From a virus: a stretch of 45,977 bases of DNA. The translations under genes and the position numbers were made by a program. Of this stretch, positions 32,813 through 40,318 are shown piece by piece (position 1 is the first letter of the stretch; each line of letters starts with the position of its first letter). The notes beneath the pieces are model-generated. The model was not told the DNA's origin. It worked only from the letters and a program-made list of their open reading frames with translations, and ran no database searches. The DNA lies in the IMG/VR virus record IMGVR_UViG_3300023083_000006, positions 1-45,977 of that record; one strand, 5' to 3'.

Positions 32813-33192
32813 TTTTTTAGCGGTTCCTCCTCGATCCCCATGATCAGAGCCAGCATTACGGCCTGGGCGATCGGGACGCTTTCAGCCAGCGGACGGCCGG
32901 TCACATAGCGGTCAATGAGGAAGACGACGCGGCCGGCCGGCGTTCCGCCGCCCTCCAGGCCATAGCGTATCGGCGCCACCACGTCATTGATGCGCCAACG
33001 GTTCGTTGACAGGCGGTCCAGGACTTCCGGCGGGCCGGCGTCGCATGTCTCCTGGATAGCCTCGGCGCCGCCGATGCCGGGCCGGAACAAATAGGTCCCG
33101 TCGCCGAGGAAGAGTTCGACCTCTTGCTTTCGATTGGGGATCGGCTTGCGCGCGGCGACCGGAGTCGCCGCGCCTTTGTTGCCCTTGGCCAT
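32731..33192 (-). CDS. Tail assembly chaperone (gpG-like)
   Basis: A 153-residue protein in the gpG / GTA gp10-like position: just after the tail tube and before the tape measure. The core (KQEVELFLGDGTYLFRPGIG ... IRYGLEGGG) fits the family of chaperones that coat the tape measure during tail assembly. The last 30 residues after the A-run are Ser/Lys-rich filler, while the -1 frame continues with protein-like sequence, so a minor longer G-T product is expected. Confidence 0.8.
   Translation of the reverse strand: MAKGNKGAATPVAARKPIPNRKQEVELFLGDGTYLFRPGIGGAEAIQETCDAGPPEVLDRLSTNRWRINDVVAPIRYGLEGGGTPAGRVVFLIDRYVTGRPLAESVPIAQAVMLALIMGIEEEPLKKGLGAKAATSSPGKKSPSDPSTSKADA
32776..32818 (-). promoter_or_regulatory. 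-1 frameshift signal: A7 slippery site and stem
   Basis: On the minus strand, 32818-32812 read A_AAA_AAA in the chaperone frame, a true X_XXY_YYZ heptamer. Two bases later GCTGGGGG (32809-32802) can pair with CCCCCGGC (32783-32776) in an 8-bp stem with one wobble. A second A-run (C_AAA_AAA, 32776-32770) directly follows the stem. Either site leads into the same -1 frame. Confidence 0.7.
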
Positions 33193-33195
33193 GGG

Positions 33196-33636
33196 TTAGG
33201 CGTTGTCCGCCGCGACGACCGGGCCGCTCGAGGCGAACGTCGCGTCGAACGTCATCGAGCCCTGTTCGGGGCCCGTATAGGTCAGGTTCGTCATGATGTA
33301 GGCGCCGGTATAGGTGCGGCCGCCGGGCATGTCGATCTTGACCTTGATGTTGCGCGGGTTCGGGTCGTCGAAGAGCTCGTCGAGGAATTCGACGTCGCCC
33401 AGCTTGATGCGGCCCGACCCGGTGATGTTGGCCGAATAGCTGTCCGTCGTGCGGGTCAGCCAGCCGGGCAGATCGGGCTCATCGCAATCCTGGTCGTTCT
33501 CGTCGGTGGTGGCCTTCTCGCGGGCGAAGCCGCGGTCGGCGTTGAAGCTGCAATAATGGGCGAAATTCTCCGGCGACGCCCCGTCGCCGATCATGATCAG
33601 CAGCTTGCGGCCGCTCGTATTCGGCTGGGTAGCCAT
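33196..33636 (-). CDS. Major tail tube protein
   Basis: A 146-residue beta-rich protein in the tube position between tail terminator and chaperone. Patterns such as GRKLLIMIGDG near the start, GSGRIKLGDVEFLDELFDDP in the middle, and a final MTFDATFASSG are usual in siphophage tube proteins of this class. It should form the hexameric rings of the tail. ATG 33636 follows a 30-base gap with a moderate GGAG. Confidence 0.83.
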   Translation of the reverse strand: MATQPNTSGRKLLIMIGDGASPENFAHYCSFNADRGFAREKATTDENDQDCDEPDLPGWLTRTTDSYSANITGSGRIKLGDVEFLDELFDDPNPRNIKVKIDMPGGRTYTGAYIMTNLTYTGPEQGSMTFDATFASSGPVVAADNA

Positions 33637-33666
33637 GCGCGTAGTCTCCTGGGCTGGCCGCCGGCC

Positions 33667-34113
33667 CTATGCCGGATCGAGCACGTATCGAAGCGTGACG
33701 ATCGAGCGGGCAACGCCGTCGTCTGGGTCAAAATGGCGGATTGTGACCGCTTGGCCAAGGGTGCAGTTAAAACCGGCCACGGCCAGGGGCTTGGCGGCGA
33801 CCTGGCGCACGGCGGAGCAAAGCTCTTTTGTCCCCATCTTGCCGCGCTTGGTCGCATCATCCAGAACTTCGATGTCCTGGAAAACCTCCTGCTCGTCGTC
33901 GCAGTCGTCGGGGTTCTCGCCGCCGACGCTCTGGGCGGTGCTGAACGCCATGAATGGATAGGGCTTGGTCGGCCTGCCGTCGGCGCCGCGCGGGACGTAG
34001 TCGAAGATCTGTACGGGCCCTTTGTCCGCGAAGGCGGCCACAACCGGCGCCGCGCCAGGCAGGAGGGCGAACAGGGCGCGCTGGACGGCGGCCTCGGGCG
34101 TGGGGTTCGTCAT
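33667..34113 (-). CDS. Tail terminator / completion protein (DUF3168)
   Basis: A 148-residue protein that fits DUF3168: N-terminal helix (EAAVQRALFALLPG), YPFMAFSTAQ strand, and the VLDDATKRGKMGTKELCSAV segment, ending in a strand RSIVTLRYVLDP. Proteins of this family cap the tail tube and join it to the head. The start overlaps the neck gene's stop by ATGA. Confidence 0.82.
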   Translation of the reverse strand: MTNPTPEAAVQRALFALLPGAAPVVAAFADKGPVQIFDYVPRGADGRPTKPYPFMAFSTAQSVGGENPDDCDDEQEVFQDIEVLDDATKRGKMGTKELCSAVRQVAAKPLAVAGFNCTLGQAVTIRHFDPDDGVARSIVTLRYVLDPA

Positions 34114-34484
34114 GATGCGCCGGCCTCCTGCATGCCCTTTTTCCAGGCCCTGCGGATGCGGCCCAGGGCGCGCTTCCTCAATGCGCGATAAGCCGGGAAA
34201 AAGAAAGCCTGCGCGCGGGTGCGCGGCGTTCCGAATTCCAGCCAGCGGGCGGCGAACCCGGGGCCAGAGCCCGCTTCGACCCGCCAGATCAGGCCGGCCG
34301 CCTGCAAGATCGCATATGCGACAATCGACCGCTGAATATCGCCCTCTTTCACGGTCACAAGGCGGCGCATGAAAGCGGCCATTTCCTCGGCGCTCTTCTC
34401 CTGGGCCGGTGCCATGTGCTTGCGGAGGGTCGGCTCTACGGCGCGCAGGGCCTTGCGATAGCCGTCGCGGGCCATGCTTCCCAT
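34110..34484 (-). CDS. HK97 gp10-like neck protein
   Basis: A 124-residue basic protein with the HK97-gp10 pattern: long N-terminal helix, then ARWLEFGTPRTRAQAFFFPA, where E-[FY]-G-T-P-x-x-x-[AP]-x-P-F-[FL]-x-P-A is the family signature. It acts in head-tail joining. ATG 34484 shares its last base with the TAA of the preceding gene (TAATG). An ATG four codons in is an alternative start. Confidence 0.83.
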   Translation of the reverse strand: MGSMARDGYRKALRAVEPTLRKHMAPAQEKSAEEMAAFMRRLVTVKEGDIQRSIVAYAILQAAGLIWRVEAGSGPGFAARWLEFGTPRTRAQAFFFPAYRALRKRALGRIRRAWKKGMQEAGAS

Positions 34485-34840
34485 TAGAGGAGCGGGGTCC
34501 GTTCGGCGGCCAAGATGACCCAGCGCGAACGCGGTTGCAGGTCGGCCTTGGTGACGTTGAAGGCGCGGAAGGGAGTTGTGCCCCTGGCTTCGACGAGACG
34601 GTCGCGCACGTCGATCAGCTTCGTCTTTTCCGTGCGGCGCAGCCAGATCTCGAAACGCTCGGTGCTGGCCGGCTGGCCGAGGGCGTTGTTTTCGCCCCCG
34701 GCCGTATTGTCGACCTCGATCGAGGCCCAGAGCGGGCCGACCAGGAGGTCGTATCCTTGCGTGAAGTTGCCGGCCCCGTCACCCGCCGGGTTCGGGTTTT
34801 CGCGTTCGACCGTCACGCGGTGCGGGAGTCTTTTCGTCAT
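34484..34840 (-). CDS. Head closure / head-tail joining protein
   Basis: A 118-residue beta-barrel-like protein of the SPP1 gp16 / HHAdapter type: start RLPHRVTVERENPN, then GPLWASIEVD, and RTEKTKLIDVRDRLVEARG ... NVTKADLQPRSRWVILAA. It should plug the portal vertex. ATG 34840 is within the end of the upstream small gene (62-base overlap) and gives a typical start; longer readings are basic shadow. Confidence 0.8.
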   Translation of the reverse strand: MTKRLPHRVTVERENPNPAGDGAGNFTQGYDLLVGPLWASIEVDNTAGGENNALGQPASTERFEIWLRRTEKTKLIDVRDRLVEARGTTPFRAFNVTKADLQPRSRWVILAAERTPLL

Positions 34841-35015
34841 GGTCGCTCGCCTCTCTGCTCGGCGCCGGGAGCTCCTCGGCCGCGCCCTTGGCGAGGCCTT
34901 GCTCCAGCGCCTCGCGCCTGCACCGCCCTTCATAGCCGGTTTTGTAGGCGACGAGCGAGCGCGGCTTTTCGGGCGGGACGAAATCGAAGTCCTTGAGAAC
35001 CTTCATCCAGGCCAT
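34779..35015 (-). CDS. Hypothetical small head protein, 78 residues
   Basis: Begins MAWMKVLKDFDFVPPEKPR, followed by an AYKTGYEGRCRREALEQG helix and a disordered charged tail. The start at 35015 has AAGGA nine bases upstream. Lambda-like phages often have a similarly small protein with an F-D-[FW]-x-P-x-x-x-P-x-x-x-[VT]-x-[AF]-[KP] start in the head region. The exact role is unknown. Confidence 0.65.
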   Translation of the reverse strand: MAWMKVLKDFDFVPPEKPRSLVAYKTGYEGRCRREALEQGLAKGAAEELPAPSREASDHDEKTPAPRDGRTRKPEPGG

Positions 35016-35020
35016 GACGG

Positions 35021-35659
35021 TTATTCCTTTCGCGTCAAAACGAAGGTTTCGATGCCTTCGCGTCCGATATCGGACTCCATGCTGTTCTGGTCCGCAACTG
35101 CAAATCCGCACTGGCCGGCGAAGTTGATGAACCCGATCCGCGTCCAGTAATGATGGTGCTCATCCTTGCGATAGTGCTTTGACCGCAAGACGTGCTGGAC
35201 GTCGTCGAAGATCGGTAGCGAGACGAACGCCATATAGCCGACTTGGGCCAGGGCGAAATGCGCGTTCTCGATGTGCTCGAGGCTATCCCAGAACGTCGCG
35301 ACCTGGTGGCCAGGATAGGGGTTATAGAGCTCGGCGAAACGTCCTTGCTCCTCGAGATAAGCGACGCCGGCCGGGTTCACGTCGTATCCGAAATCGAAGT
35401 GCTCGCCGCCGCGGCTGCGCAGGAAGGCGCCGTCGCCAATGCCGACGTCTAGGATCGAGCCCGTCCACCAGGTGCGGACCAGATCGCAGCGGGCCTTGTT
35501 CAGCGCCTGGCCGATCTTCGTGTCGGCCTGGCCTCGGTAGCGGTCGAAATACGCCTGGTCGTAAGGGGTGTTCTCGACGGGATAGAACCCATAGCCGAGT
35601 TCTTCGAACCACATAAGGCGGCCCTGCGCGAGGGTTTCGACCATTTCCGGGAGGCTCAT
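35021..35659 (-). CDS. Class I SAM-dependent methyltransferase
   Basis: A 212-residue methyltransferase. Motif I is SILDVGIGDGAFLRSRGG near residue 68, a following acidic strand is FGYDVNPAGVAYL, and motif IV-like FWDSLEHI occurs near residue 125. The substrate cannot be read; its location directly after a glycosyltransferase gene within the head-joining genes suggests methylation of a sugar or of virion components. Its start overlaps the glycosyltransferase stop (ATGA). Confidence 0.8.
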   Translation of the reverse strand: MSLPEMVETLAQGRLMWFEELGYGFYPVENTPYDQAYFDRYRGQADTKIGQALNKARCDLVRTWWTGSILDVGIGDGAFLRSRGGEHFDFGYDVNPAGVAYLEEQGRFAELYNPYPGHQVATFWDSLEHIENAHFALAQVGYMAFVSLPIFDDVQHVLRSKHYRKDEHHHYWTRIGFINFAGQCGFAVADQNSMESDIGREGIETFVLTRKE

Positions 35660-36531
35660 ATTGCGACCTTTCTCACCCAGGCGGCGAATTGACTATCGAG
35701 GTTGCTGATTCGCTTTGTGCAGTGGTGGCGCATGTCCTCGCAGCGGCACGGGCGGTCAGGCATGGCCCAGCCAGCGCGCGTGAGGTTCATGCGAGGGTCA
35801 GTGATGACGGCCGGGCCGTTGTGCGCCAGCTGGCCGCCCAGGATCGTAAACGAGGGCGTTGCGGCGGCGATCGAGGCCGGTGTCAGCCATCCGACCCCGC
35901 CGAGGGTGTAGGCCGCGCCCTTGACCAGGGCCAGGAGGTCACGGACGGCGAACTCGCCGCGGTGGAAGAACTCGTCAAAGCCGGGCGCGCCGCCCTCGAG
36001 GACTTCAGCGGCCGGGTCCAGGTCGGCCACGCCGATCACCTGGTCGCCGCGGTCCTGGGCCAGGAGAACCGCGCGCGCCACCGCCCGGGGGTCGGGGTTG
36101 CGGGCGGCGTTCAGCCATTCGCGGCGAAGGGTGACAGGACGCGCCAGGACATAGCGGCCGGCGATCGGCGACGGCGGCAGATCGGCCGGCAGGTCAAAAA
36201 CGAACGGCGCGGCGTCCAGCGGGAGTTGACGCTCGAGCGTCTTGACGATCGTTGCGCGCCGGAGATCCGCCGTCCCGTAGGAAAGCTGGACGACTTCGCA
36301 GCTTGAGGGCGGCACGAACCACGCGCCGCGCGGCTGGCGGGCCATGTTCTTGGCCTGGGTTCGAAGTTTCGTCGAGGCGGCCACCGGCAGGACGTTGGGG
36401 AGATCGGAGAAGATCTCCGGCCAGGGCGTTTCGAGGTAGACCTCGCGGCGGGCCGCTGCGGCGCGGATGAACGGGCGGGCGAACAGGTTGTCGCCCAGGC
36501 CCTTTTGACCTTTGACGAGCAGGGGCCTCAA
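35656..36531 (-). CDS. GT9-like glycosyltransferase
   Basis: A 291-residue protein resembling the ADP-heptose:LPS heptosyltransferase family (GT9). Seen: GLGDNLFARPFIRAAAARRE near the N-terminus (G-D-x-L-x-x-x-P-x-[IL]-R pattern), two Rossmann-like halves, YVLARPVTLRREWLN in the middle and LGGVGWLTPASIAAATP in the C-terminal nucleotide-sugar domain (family form G-x-D-x-G-x-x-H, altered here). A Cys/His end (PCRCEDMRHHC) could bind a metal. TTG 36531 overlaps the connector stop as TTGA. It may decorate capsid, tail or LPS (inference). Confidence 0.7.
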   Translation of the reverse strand: MRPLLVKGQKGLGDNLFARPFIRAAAARREVYLETPWPEIFSDLPNVLPVAASTKLRTQAKNMARQPRGAWFVPPSSCEVVQLSYGTADLRRATIVKTLERQLPLDAAPFVFDLPADLPPSPIAGRYVLARPVTLRREWLNAARNPDPRAVARAVLLAQDRGDQVIGVADLDPAAEVLEGGAPGFDEFFHRGEFAVRDLLALVKGAAYTLGGVGWLTPASIAAATPSFTILGGQLAHNGPAVITDPRMNLTRAGWAMPDRPCRCEDMRHHCTKRISNLDSQFAAWVRKVAI

Positions 36532-37157
36532 AGGAAAAGCCGGTTCGCCGCGAGCAGGTTATCGGCGCCGAGTTCGACCTCGTATGACCGCTGTTCCTGG
36601 ACCGCGTCGCGGTGCTCATAGAAGTGGCCGGTGAGCAGCAAGACGGCCTTTCGCGTGAGAGGTGGCATCGCTAGGCGGGGATCATCGCCCGACCCGGTCG
36701 CGCCGGCGCGCTCATATCCGGCGACAACCTCGATCGTGACGGCGTTCGGGCGCGACTGCAGGGCGGGGAACGATGGGCCGCCGATCGTGTAGACGCTGCC
36801 GAACTTGCCGAGCTTCTGCCATCCCCACAGGCCTTGCGAAAACGTCTGCTCGGCGCCGTTCTCATCGAGGTAGCGGATCGCGTCAACGCTCGACACCGGG
36901 CCGACCTGGTCGACCATGAGCGGGAAGCACGGCCAGGCGCAGAACTCCAGGCCCAGGACCACGGGCGACAGGTAGAGGTGCGTTTGCGACTCGACGTAGG
37001 AGACCGCCTGCTCGAGCGCTTCCTCGACCTGGTCGTCGATCGCCGCGGCCGCGCCCGTGTCCAGATCGACCGTTTCAATTTGCAGCTGGGCCTTCACGAA
37101 ATCCAGGTCCAGGACCGGCGCCGGGTCGCGCGAAACGATCTGATAGACGGGGGTCAT
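36528..37157 (-). CDS. Head-tail connector (HK97 gp6-like)
   Basis: A 209-residue protein of the gp6-like connector family that docks under the portal. Signs are an N-terminal LDLDFVKAQLQIE segment, helix QVEEALEQAVSYVESQTHLYL, then IEVVAGYERAG and a C-terminal helix KAVLLLTGHFYEHRDAV, typical of the family (A-x-L-L-L-x-G-x-[FW]-Y-E-x-R). It separates the DUF115-like gene from the glycosyltransferase. Confidence 0.85.
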   Translation of the reverse strand: MTPVYQIVSRDPAPVLDLDFVKAQLQIETVDLDTGAAAAIDDQVEEALEQAVSYVESQTHLYLSPVVLGLEFCAWPCFPLMVDQVGPVSSVDAIRYLDENGAEQTFSQGLWGWQKLGKFGSVYTIGGPSFPALQSRPNAVTIEVVAGYERAGATGSGDDPRLAMPPLTRKAVLLLTGHFYEHRDAVQEQRSYEVELGADNLLAANRLFL

Positions 37158-37690
37158 TGCAGGGCGTCCTCGAGCGACATTTTCGGATAGGCCGTCAACG
37201 CCGACGACATGCTCGCGTTTATGACCTCAATTCCGAGCGCCGCCAAGGTCGGCGCCGCCTCGTCCATGTGCCGCCGCCACCGGGCCAGGTTCTGGGCGGT
37301 CGGATTATTCAGCCCGGCGGGGTGGCGGCCGTGCCAGTGAACCCCGGCCGCGAGCGTCATATCGAATCCCAGGAGAATGATCCGGCGGGCGCCGGCCTGG
37401 GCGGCCAGGTTGACGGCCTGAAACCCGCTATTGCCGCCGTCGCCGAGGACTCCGAACCGGTCGAAGAGCATTTGCCCGGAGCGGGCGGATCCGTCCTTCG
37501 GCGGCGGACGGCCGATCGACGCCAGGGAAAGGCCGAACTCGGCCGCCGCGCCCTTGTCGACCGTCACGCGCTGGCCTTCAAAGCCCGCCGCGCCCGCATG
37601 GTGGCGCCACCATACGCCGTCCGCCGCGTAGAGCAGATCAGCCCAGGGCGCGAGCTGATAGGCAGTGTTGACCGCGATAGACCGGATCAA
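37154..37690 (-). CDS. DUF115-like / 'norphogenetic' protein, start uncertain
   Basis: A DUF115/MptE-like protein: LAPWADLLYAADGVWWRHH, GNSGFQAVNLAAQAGARRII, then LLGFDM and HGRHPAGLNNP, as in phage proteins labelled norphogenetic and in sugar-transferase-like domains. The family's N-terminal nucleotide-site-like motif is present in the same frame but upstream of this TTG 37690 (EVLVIAGGPSSDQLRDH, about 37694-37750), and no ATG/GTG/TTG precedes it back to about 37840. The real start may therefore depend on a -1 frameshift from the neighbouring upstream gene, or there is an indel. Probably modifies a glycan on virion or host (inference). Confidence 0.68.
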   Translation of the reverse strand: MIRSIAVNTAYQLAPWADLLYAADGVWWRHHAGAAGFEGQRVTVDKGAAAEFGLSLASIGRPPPKDGSARSGQMLFDRFGVLGDGGNSGFQAVNLAAQAGARRIILLGFDMTLAAGVHWHGRHPAGLNNPTAQNLARWRRHMDEAAPTLAALGIEVINASMSSALTAYPKMSLEDALQ

Positions 37691-37956
37691 CCGCGACGGC
37701 GGCGGATGGTCTCTGAGCTGATCGGAGGATGGGCCGCCCGCGATGACGAGGACTTCGGCGCCCGACCACCTGGGGAGCCAGACGGGGGCGCCGGCGTAGG
37801 GTCCTCGCCGACCGCCCGCCCTTTGGCGTCCAGGCGGACCAGGGCTTTGCGCTCGAGCAGCTGGGCGACGTCCCGATCGGAAAGGCCGGCCTTGGCCTGG
37901 TCGATCTCATCGCCGCGGCGGCCGAGCGCATTGGACTTCAAGAGCTTGAGTTTCAT
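37687..37956 (-). CDS. Small head-module protein, possibly fused by frameshift to the next gene
   Basis: Begins MKLKLLKSNALGRRGDEI, with helix DVAQLLERKALVRLDAKG; the first 55 residues have the usual GC3 pattern. The last 35 residues (from about 37790) are Pro/Ser/Arg-rich with poor codon usage, whereas the -1 frame there reads like a good protein start for the DUF115-like gene. The short N-terminal part resembles small head proteins next to capsid genes. It is the first gene after the capsid terminator. Confidence 0.6.
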   Translation of the reverse strand: MKLKLLKSNALGRRGDEIDQAKAGLSDRDVAQLLERKALVRLDAKGRAVGEDPTPAPPSGSPGGRAPKSSSSRAAHPPISSETIRRRRG

Positions 37957-37969
37957 GGATCCACCACAG

Positions 37970-38003
37970 AAAAGGGGCCCCGGTCTGCACCGGAGCCCCT
38001 TCC
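37970..38003 (-). terminator. Rho-independent terminator after the capsid gene
   Basis: AAGGGGC (37972-37978) pairs with GCCCCTT (37995-38001) and CCGGT (37980-37984) with ACCGG (37989-37993), giving 12 pairs with one mismatch and loop CTGC. Read on the minus strand, the stem is followed by TTCTG after CCCCTT, a T-rich end. It would let the capsid transcript dominate over downstream head genes. Confidence 0.7.
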
Positions 38004-38030
38004 TATGCCTCAATCAGCAACGCCCGTCGA

Positions 38031-39233
38031 TCAGGGGAACGCGCCGTCGACGATCGCTTCGGGACGGTAGTGCGCCACCGTCAAGCGCTCTTCGGCCAGG
38101 AGCGTGACCAGGTTCGAAGTGAAGTCGCTGGCGTGCTGGGTCGCGATTTCGACCGTGATGTCCTCGCGGTCAAAGATCTGCGAGGCCAGGCGGAAGGCGC
38201 CGACAGTGAACTCGCCTTCGGTCTGGGCCGTGGTTTCGACGACCGGGCGGCCCCACAGGGTCGGGGCGTTGTACCGAGCCGGGTTGGCCCAGACATAGGC
38301 GCCGTCGTCGGTCTTGGTGAGCTGGATCTCTTCCCAATCGTTCGGGTGCAGGACGATCCCCGTCGCCGAGTACTCGGCCACCCGGACTTGCGTCAGGGCG
38401 TGCGACACGACGTCGATTTTCGTGTCGCCGGCCTGGTTGCGGGCGGTCTGGTAGGCGGTGGCGACGGTCTTGAGGCCTTCGATCTGCTGGCCGGTGCCGG
38501 TGCCGTTGAGAAGCGCGTCCTCTTCCTTGTGGCGCAGGCCGAAGCGCAGCCGCCCGTCGATGTACGAACGCAGCATCGGGACGTCCGACAGGATCTGGCG
38601 GGTCGCCTTCACCCAATGCGCGATCGTGCGCACAGCCGCGGTCTCGATCGTGAAGGTCAGATCGGATTGCGGCTTGGCCTGGCCTTCGGTGACGAAGTTG
38701 GCGGCGTTGGTGAAGCCCGACTCGCGGATATACTCGATCGCGTTGCTCGAGGTGTTGCCGGGCATGAGGAGGTCACGGATCGTCAGGCCGCGTTCAGCCG
38801 GGCCGACGATGCCCGGGACGCGCATCGGAACGACCAGGTCGCCCGCCGCGCCGGCGCCGGCCGTGCCGCTGTTGATGGTGCTCGCGCCCGACGTGCCGCC
38901 GTTCCACCAGCTGCCGGCCATGGTGACGCGGCCGGAGGCAGAGTTGCCCGCCATGACGGCTTGAAACTCGGGGGACTCGATGGCGGTGGCCGAAATCGAC
39001 GGGATCGTGTTGCCGGCGGCCTGGGCGATCAGCGAGGCGGCGCGCTGCTCGAGCTCGAGCACGCGGTTTTGCATCTTCGTGCCTTGCTCGATCTCGGCGT
39101 TCAGCTTGGCGAGCAGATCGGCGTTGGCCGAGCCGGCCGAAGCGATCTGCCGGCCGTGCTCTTCCATCATGGCCGACATTTTGGCGTCCGACGCGGCCAG
39201 GGCGTCGAGCAGATCCTTAAGTTCCTTGTCCAT
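38031..39233 (-). CDS. Major capsid protein (HK97 fold)
   Basis: A 400-residue capsid protein of the HK97/Phage_capsid family. Residues 1-75 form a charged coiled coil (delta/scaffold domain) probably removed by the S49 protease. The mature region begins near SPEFQAVMAGNSASG and shows family features: RDLLMPGNTSSNAIEYI, ETAAVRTIAHWVKATRQIL, DVPMLRSYIDGRLRFGL and a C-terminal ASDFTSNLVTLLAEERLT. It lies just after the protease and ends 30 bases before a terminator. Confidence 0.95.
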   Translation of the reverse strand: MDKELKDLLDALAASDAKMSAMMEEHGRQIASAGSANADLLAKLNAEIEQGTKMQNRVLELEQRAASLIAQAAGNTIPSISATAIESPEFQAVMAGNSASGRVTMAGSWWNGGTSGASTINSGTAGAGAAGDLVVPMRVPGIVGPAERGLTIRDLLMPGNTSSNAIEYIRESGFTNAANFVTEGQAKPQSDLTFTIETAAVRTIAHWVKATRQILSDVPMLRSYIDGRLRFGLRHKEEDALLNGTGTGQQIEGLKTVATAYQTARNQAGDTKIDVVSHALTQVRVAEYSATGIVLHPNDWEEIQLTKTDDGAYVWANPARYNAPTLWGRPVVETTAQTEGEFTVGAFRLASQIFDREDITVEIATQHASDFTSNLVTLLAEERLTVAHYRPEAIVDGAFP

Positions 39234-39244
39234 CGGGGACTCTC

Positions 39245-40315
39245 CTAGATGCGGGCCAGCTGGGCGCGCAGGGCTGCGAAATGAGCTTTGGCTTGATCGT
39301 CAAATGCCGCCGGAACCGGCGGATCCCCCGCCGTGAGCCCTGCATATCCGGCGGTGACGAACCGCTCGGCCTGCGCGTTAGACAATCCCAGGTCCCCTAG
39401 GGCCGCCTCGACTGCCCTTATAGTGGGAATTTCGCCGGCGGCAAAGGTGGCCCGCGTCTGGGCGCTGGCGGCCTGTTTCTTGGACGGCATGCCCAGGCGG
39501 CCAAGGGTGTCCTGGAGCGTGCCGATGCGGTCGGCCATGCCGCGCTCGACCATGGCCTTGGCGCCGAACACCAGGCCGTCGCCGAACCGGTCGACCACGG
39601 CCTTGCTCGAGACGTTGCGGCCCTGGGCGACGTTGTCGCGGAAGGCCTTGGCGGCTTCCTTGACGAGCGTTTCCATCTGCGCGCGGCCAGCGGTCGACAG
39701 CGGCCCGAACGGGTTGACGATCGCCTTGTTCTCGCCCTCGACGACGATCGTGTGTTTGACGCCGGCCTTCTCGAGCGCGACGCTCAAGTCCTCATGGACC
39801 GAATAGACGCCGATCGAGCCGCCGCGGCCGCCGGGCGTGACGACGATCTCGTCGGCGGCAGTCGCCAGCCAGTAGCCGGCCGAGGCGCCCAGGCTGTCGA
39901 TCTGGGCGATAATCGGCTTGATCCCGCGCGCGGCGATGATCTCCGCATGCGCCTCTTCCACGCCGTAAGTCGAGCCGCCGGGCGTGTCCAGGTGCATGAC
40001 GATCGCCTTGGCGCGGTCATCGTCACGCATCGCCCGGAAATTGGACATGACGCGGTCGAGCGAGGTCCCGCCGGCGCACATTTCGTCCATGGCGCTCATC
40101 CGCTGCGCCATCACGCCGAACACGGGGATAACGGCGATCGCACCCTCTTGGCGCTGAACCTCGGCCTCGCGCTTCTTGGTGAGGGCGGCCTCGGTTTCCG
40201 GCGGATCCAGCCCGGCCGCGCGGGTCGATAGGATCTGCACCGCGGCGCGCAGATAGTCGGGCTGTAGGGCCCAGGGCATGGCGGCGAAGGCCGCCAGAAC
40301 GTGAAGATAGCGCAT
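39245..40315 (-). CDS. S49 (SppA/ClpP-like) prohead protease
   Basis: A 356-residue S49 peptidase that matures the prohead in this phage class. The serine nucleophile is S145 in IDSLGASAGYWLA; LDTPGGSTYG near residue 110 forms the oxyanion region; VEGENKAIVNPFG near residue 193-205 supplies a Lys (K197) in the position of the SppA catalytic Lys. The C-terminal 80 residues are helical and Ala-rich and may serve as a scaffold. ATG 40315 is three bases from the portal stop. Confidence 0.88.
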   Translation of the reverse strand: MRYLHVLAAFAAMPWALQPDYLRAAVQILSTRAAGLDPPETEAALTKKREAEVQRQEGAIAVIPVFGVMAQRMSAMDEMCAGGTSLDRVMSNFRAMRDDDRAKAIVMHLDTPGGSTYGVEEAHAEIIAARGIKPIIAQIDSLGASAGYWLATAADEIVVTPGGRGGSIGVYSVHEDLSVALEKAGVKHTIVVEGENKAIVNPFGPLSTAGRAQMETLVKEAAKAFRDNVAQGRNVSSKAVVDRFGDGLVFGAKAMVERGMADRIGTLQDTLGRLGMPSKKQAASAQTRATFAAGEIPTIRAVEAALGDLGLSNAQAERFVTAGYAGLTAGDPPVPAAFDDQAKAHFAALRAQLARI

Positions 40316-40318
40316 GGC

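Noticed and set aside
38070-39248. Plus-strand open frame of nearly 400 codons opposite the capsid gene
   Set aside because: Arg/Asp/Gly-rich shadow of the capsid coding sequence, with no ribosome-binding site.
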